This document shows, piece by piece, positions 6,051 to 8,128 of a DNA stretch of 8,128 nt. Every line of letters begins with the position of its first letter. The first letter of the stretch is position 1. The DNA lies in contig DAOTXW010000078.1 of NCBI GenBank assembly GCA_034435035.1, positions 1 to 8,128 on the forward strand, written 5' to 3'. Below the pieces are notes generated by a model that did not search any database, was not told the DNA's origin, and was given only the letters and a program-made list of their open reading frames with translations. This DNA is from JAHEME01 sp034435035 (GTDB taxonomy: Bacteria; Chloroflexota; Anaerolineae; Aggregatilineales; UBA3940). The position numbers and the translations under genes are program-made.

Positions 6051-6078
6051 TCGGCGCCCGGCAGGATTGCGATCCCTT

Positions 6079-7851
6079 ATGCGCGGCTGGCGGTCCGGGC
6101 GGGAGGCGGCCCTGCCGGCGGCCCTGCCGGCGGCCCTGCCGGCAGCCCTGCTGGCAGCCCTGCTGGCAGCCCTGCTGAGTGCCTGCTCAGCCGGGCGATC
6201 GACCGGCGGGTTACAGCGCATCCCGACGGCCGCCCCCACCCGCGTGACGGGCATCCCGACGGCTGCGCCGGAGGTTACCGCTACCCTGACGCCCGGCAGC
6301 TCGCCCACGCCGCCGGGCACGCTGCCGCCCGCTCTGGCCCTGCCCGATTCCTCCGGCACGACCATCGCCTGCCCGGCCAACACGCTGCGCGCCCCGCTGA
6401 CGATCGCCGGTCGCCAGGTCGCCGCGGCCAGCCGGCTGGCCGCCGCCGGCGACTCGCTGCTGATCCTGGCCGACGGCGGGCTGTACCGCATCCCCCGGCT
6501 GAGCGCCGACGCCGGCGCGCCTGAGCTGATCCCCCTGCTGACCCCCGGCCAGGTTGTCGCCGGCAGGCCGGTGCAGGAGCTGGCTGATCTCGATGCGGCC
6601 CCTGGCTCCGGAATGGCCGCCGTGCTGGACAAGGCCGGGCACGTGTTCCGTGTGGAGGCGGCTTCCGGCCAGGCTTCGCTCGTCTACCGGGCGTCGCCCT
6701 CCGCCGACGAGCCGGACGGGCTGCCCTACCAGTTCACCGCGCTGACGATCGACCCGGCGGGACGCGTCATCCTGCTGGACGACGCGCACGGCCTGCTGTG
6801 GACTCCCGCCGGGCTGAGCGAACTGGAGGCCATCAACGAGACGCGCGGGCTGACGACCGCCGCCGACTTCGCCCCGGCAGGCGAGGGCTTCTATTATGTG
6901 CAGCAGGACGGGGTCATCCGCCTCAGCGAGGGCCGCACCGGCTCCACGATCTGGCGCGACGCCGAAGGGACGCGGCTGGCGCTGGCGCTCAAGGCCAGCG
7001 ACCACCTGGGCATCCCGCTGCTGCTGCTGATCGACGGGGTGCGCCGGGAGATCACCGGCCTGCTGCCGGGCAGCGGCGAGGCGGCGACGCGCCACGTGTT
7101 CGCCTTCGCCGAGATGGGCCTGCTGCGGGATGCCGTCTTCACCGGAGGCCGGCTGTATGCCGTCGCGGACGGCGATCTGTATGTGTACCCGGGCCCCGCC
7201 ACCGATGAGTCGGCGGACGAGTGCCCGCCGGCTGCTCCGGCGCTCCGCCCGCCCCTGTACGGCCAGGACGCGCTGGGGCTGCTCCAGTACTTCCGCTATC
7301 CCATCGAGGGCGGCTCGCTGCCGCCGTGGACGCGCGTCTACCCCGGCGCCAGCCGCATCTACCGGCTGGGGGTGCATCAGGGGCTGGACCTCTATTCGTG
7401 GAGTGGGCCGCCGGGCTTCCGGGAAGGCTGGCCGGTGATCGCCGCCGCAAGCGGCACGGTGGTGCGGGCGACCATCGTCTACGAGAACCTGACCGAAGCG
7501 GAGTTCGATGCCATGCTGGCCGAGGCCGAGGCGCAGGGCCGCACCCCGCCGGAGATCCTCCAGCGGCTGGCCGGCAGGCAGGTCATCCTCGATCACGGCG
7601 GCGGGGTGCGGACGGTCTATTCCCACCTGGAGGGCATCGCGCCCGGGGTGGTCACCGGCGCCCGGGTGGAGGCCGGCGAGGTGATCGGCACGGTCGGCGT
7701 CACCGGCACCCAGGGCGAGGGCCGCCCCGGGACGGTCGCGCCGCACCTGCACTTCGAGATCTGGCTGGGCGACTACTATCTGGGCTTTGGGATCACGCCC
7801 CGCGAGACGATGTGGTGGTTCGCCCGGATCTTCGGCGATCCGGCAGGCTGA
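6079..7851 (+). CDS. Lipoprotein with propeller-like region and M23/LytM peptidase domain, 590 aa
   Basis: Predicted surface metallopeptidase of the M23 (LytM/lysostaphin) family, zinc enzymes that usually cut peptidoglycan cross-bridges. The signal peptide core is a six-unit repeat (residues 10-33) ending in lipobox L-L-S-A-C, Cys36. Residues 38-95 are a Thr/Pro/Ala-rich linker. Residues about 100-385 contain recurring strand motifs such as GGLYRIP, GHVFRVEAASG, AGRVILLDDAHG, QDGVIRLSEG and DGDLYVYPG, suggesting a beta-propeller. The C-terminal domain (about 405-570) has the full M23 set: HQGLD with H433 and D437, YSHL with H516, and PHLHFE with H556 and H558, so it should be active. A charged helical insertion (about 466-500) interrupts the usual M23 beta core. 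The ATG at 6079 has AGGA 12 bases upstream, somewhat far; an in-frame TTG at 6067 is less likely. It is flanked by lipoproteins in a probable operon. Confidence 0.92.
   Translation: MRGWRSGREAALPAALPAALPAALLAALLAALLSACSAGRSTGGLQRIPTAAPTRVTGIPTAAPEVTATLTPGSSPTPPGTLPPALALPDSSGTTIACPANTLRAPLTIAGRQVAAASRLAAAGDSLLILADGGLYRIPRLSADAGAPELIPLLTPGQVVAGRPVQELADLDAAPGSGMAAVLDKAGHVFRVEAASGQASLVYRASPSADEPDGLPYQFTALTIDPAGRVILLDDAHGLLWTPAGLSELEAINETRGLTTAADFAPAGEGFYYVQQDGVIRLSEGRTGSTIWRDAEGTRLALALKASDHLGIPLLLLIDGVRREITGLLPGSGEAATRHVFAFAEMGLLRDAVFTGGRLYAVADGDLYVYPGPATDESADECPPAAPALRPPLYGQDALGLLQYFRYPIEGGSLPPWTRVYPGASRIYRLGVHQGLDLYSWSGPPGFREGWPVIAAASGTVVRATIVYENLTEAEFDAMLAEAEAQGRTPPEILQRLAGRQVILDHGGGVRTVYSHLEGIAPGVVTGARVEAGEVIGTVGVTGTQGEGRPGTVAPHLHFEIWLGDYYLGFGITPRETMWWFARIFGDPAG
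6106..6177 (+). repeat. Six 12-bp in-frame repeats in signal peptide
   Basis: Three identical copies of GCGGCCCTGCCG (6106-6117, 6118-6129, 6130-6141) are followed by three identical copies of GCAGCCCTGCTG (6142-6153, 6154-6165, 6166-6177). They encode AALP three times and AALL three times. Together they supply the hydrophobic core of the M23 lipoprotein signal peptide and end two codons before the lipidated Cys. The two sub-blocks differ at two bases, and each is internally perfect. Confidence 0.95.
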
Positions 7852-7868
7852 AGGGCGCAGGGGCGGCG

Positions 7869-8128
7869 GTGCGAGTGTCCGGCAGGGGTCAGCGGAAGGG
7901 TGTACAGGCAGCGGCCGCCCTGGCGTCCGCGCTGCTGACCGCCGGGTGTCTGGCCGCCCCGCCCGCCGCCCCGACCCTGCCCCCGCTCCCCACAGCGACT
8001 GCCAGCGTCACGGCAGGCCCGCCCGGGCCGACGGCCACCTCCAGCCCCGTGATCGCCGGGCCGCGCATCGTCCACCCCCCGCTCCCCCCCCCCCCCCCCC
8101 GCCCCCCCGGGACCCCCCCCCCCCCCCC
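7869..8128 (+). CDS. Lipoprotein, N-terminal part, cut by contig end
   Basis: An open frame begins at GTG 7869, with AGGGG (7859-7863) 5 bases upstream, and stays open to the window end; sequence beyond about 8083 is unreliable poly-C. It encodes a typical lipoprotein start: basic stretch RVSGRGQRKG (2-11), hydrophobic core about 12-24 and lipobox L-T-A-G-C with Cys27. This is followed by a Pro/Ala/Thr-rich linker (LPPLPTATASVTAGPPGPTA) very like that of the preceding M23 lipoprotein. No domain is reached before the cut. It starts only 17 bases after the M23 gene stop, so it is probably in the same operon. The absence of a stop codon and the GTG start make it easy to overlook. An alternative in-frame GTG lies at 7875. 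Confidence 0.75.
   Translation, partial: MRVSGRGQRKGVQAAAALASALLTAGCLAAPPAAPTLPPLPTATASVTAGPPGPTATSSPVIAGPRIVHPPLPPPPPRPPGTPPPP
8084..8128. other. C-rich low-complexity contig end
   Basis: Nearly uninterrupted C residues, broken only by a few Gs and one A (around 8101 and 8109-8112), end the window. C enrichment already starts at about 8075. Together with the poly-C at 1-15 this is most simply sequencing or assembly artefact, and any protein translation across it (a proline run) should be ignored. Confidence 0.75.

Noticed and set aside
5169..6632. 487-aa minus-strand frame with repeated RAA/SRAAG tracts
   Set aside because: It overlaps three plus-strand genes in antisense. Its repeat is only the reverse complement of the 12-bp signal peptide repeats.
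6211..7752. 513-aa minus-strand frame
   Set aside because: Antisense to the M23 lipoprotein, whose motifs are intact. Composition is typical of a GC-rich shadow frame.

Overview
The window is an 8.1-kb piece of a GC-rich bacterial genome, probably a metagenome contig because both ends dissolve into poly-C. Gene style suggests a member of the Chloroflexota (Anaerolineae-like). It has many small lipoproteins with Thr/Pro/Ala-rich linkers after the lipobox, stand-alone PPC-type beta-sandwich lipoproteins, an alpha-type glutamine synthetase and extended -10 promoters. This assignment is an inference from style, with moderate to low confidence. No rRNA, tRNA, CRISPR array, transposase or phage gene was seen.

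Layout. On the minus strand at the left are two adjacent lipoproteins (763-1236, then 52-699). Both end in the same PPC-like domain, about 63% identical by eye, so they look like a duplicated pair. A 181-bp divergent intergenic region (1237-1417) carries putative promoters in both directions and a GC-rich palindrome. To its right lie glnA (1418-2761, type I-alpha glutamine synthetase), a hairpin (2787-2817), and an extended -10 promoter leading a cytosolic S15/CocE-type serine hydrolase (2909-4624). A second promoter and three exact copies of a 14-bp Shine-Dalgarno-bearing unit then precede a small multi-pass membrane protein (4755-5288).

The right-hand third is a same-strand lipoprotein run: a 226-aa lipoprotein of unknown function (5370-6050), a 590-aa lipoprotein with a propeller-like region and a complete M23/LytM metallopeptidase domain (6079-7851), and a GTG-started lipoprotein cut off by the contig end (7869 onward). 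The gaps of 28 and 17 bases between these three suggest co-transcription. The run probably works at the cell surface, with the M23 enzyme as the likely peptidoglycan-acting member. The partners of the other lipoproteins cannot be read from the sequence.

No complete novel system is evident. The most distinctive signals are two tandem-repeat arrays at expression- or export-controlling positions. One is six 12-bp in-frame repeats that build the hydrophobic core of the M23 lipoprotein signal peptide. The other is three 14-bp repeats that multiply the ribosome-binding site of the membrane protein gene. Both look able to change length by replication slippage.
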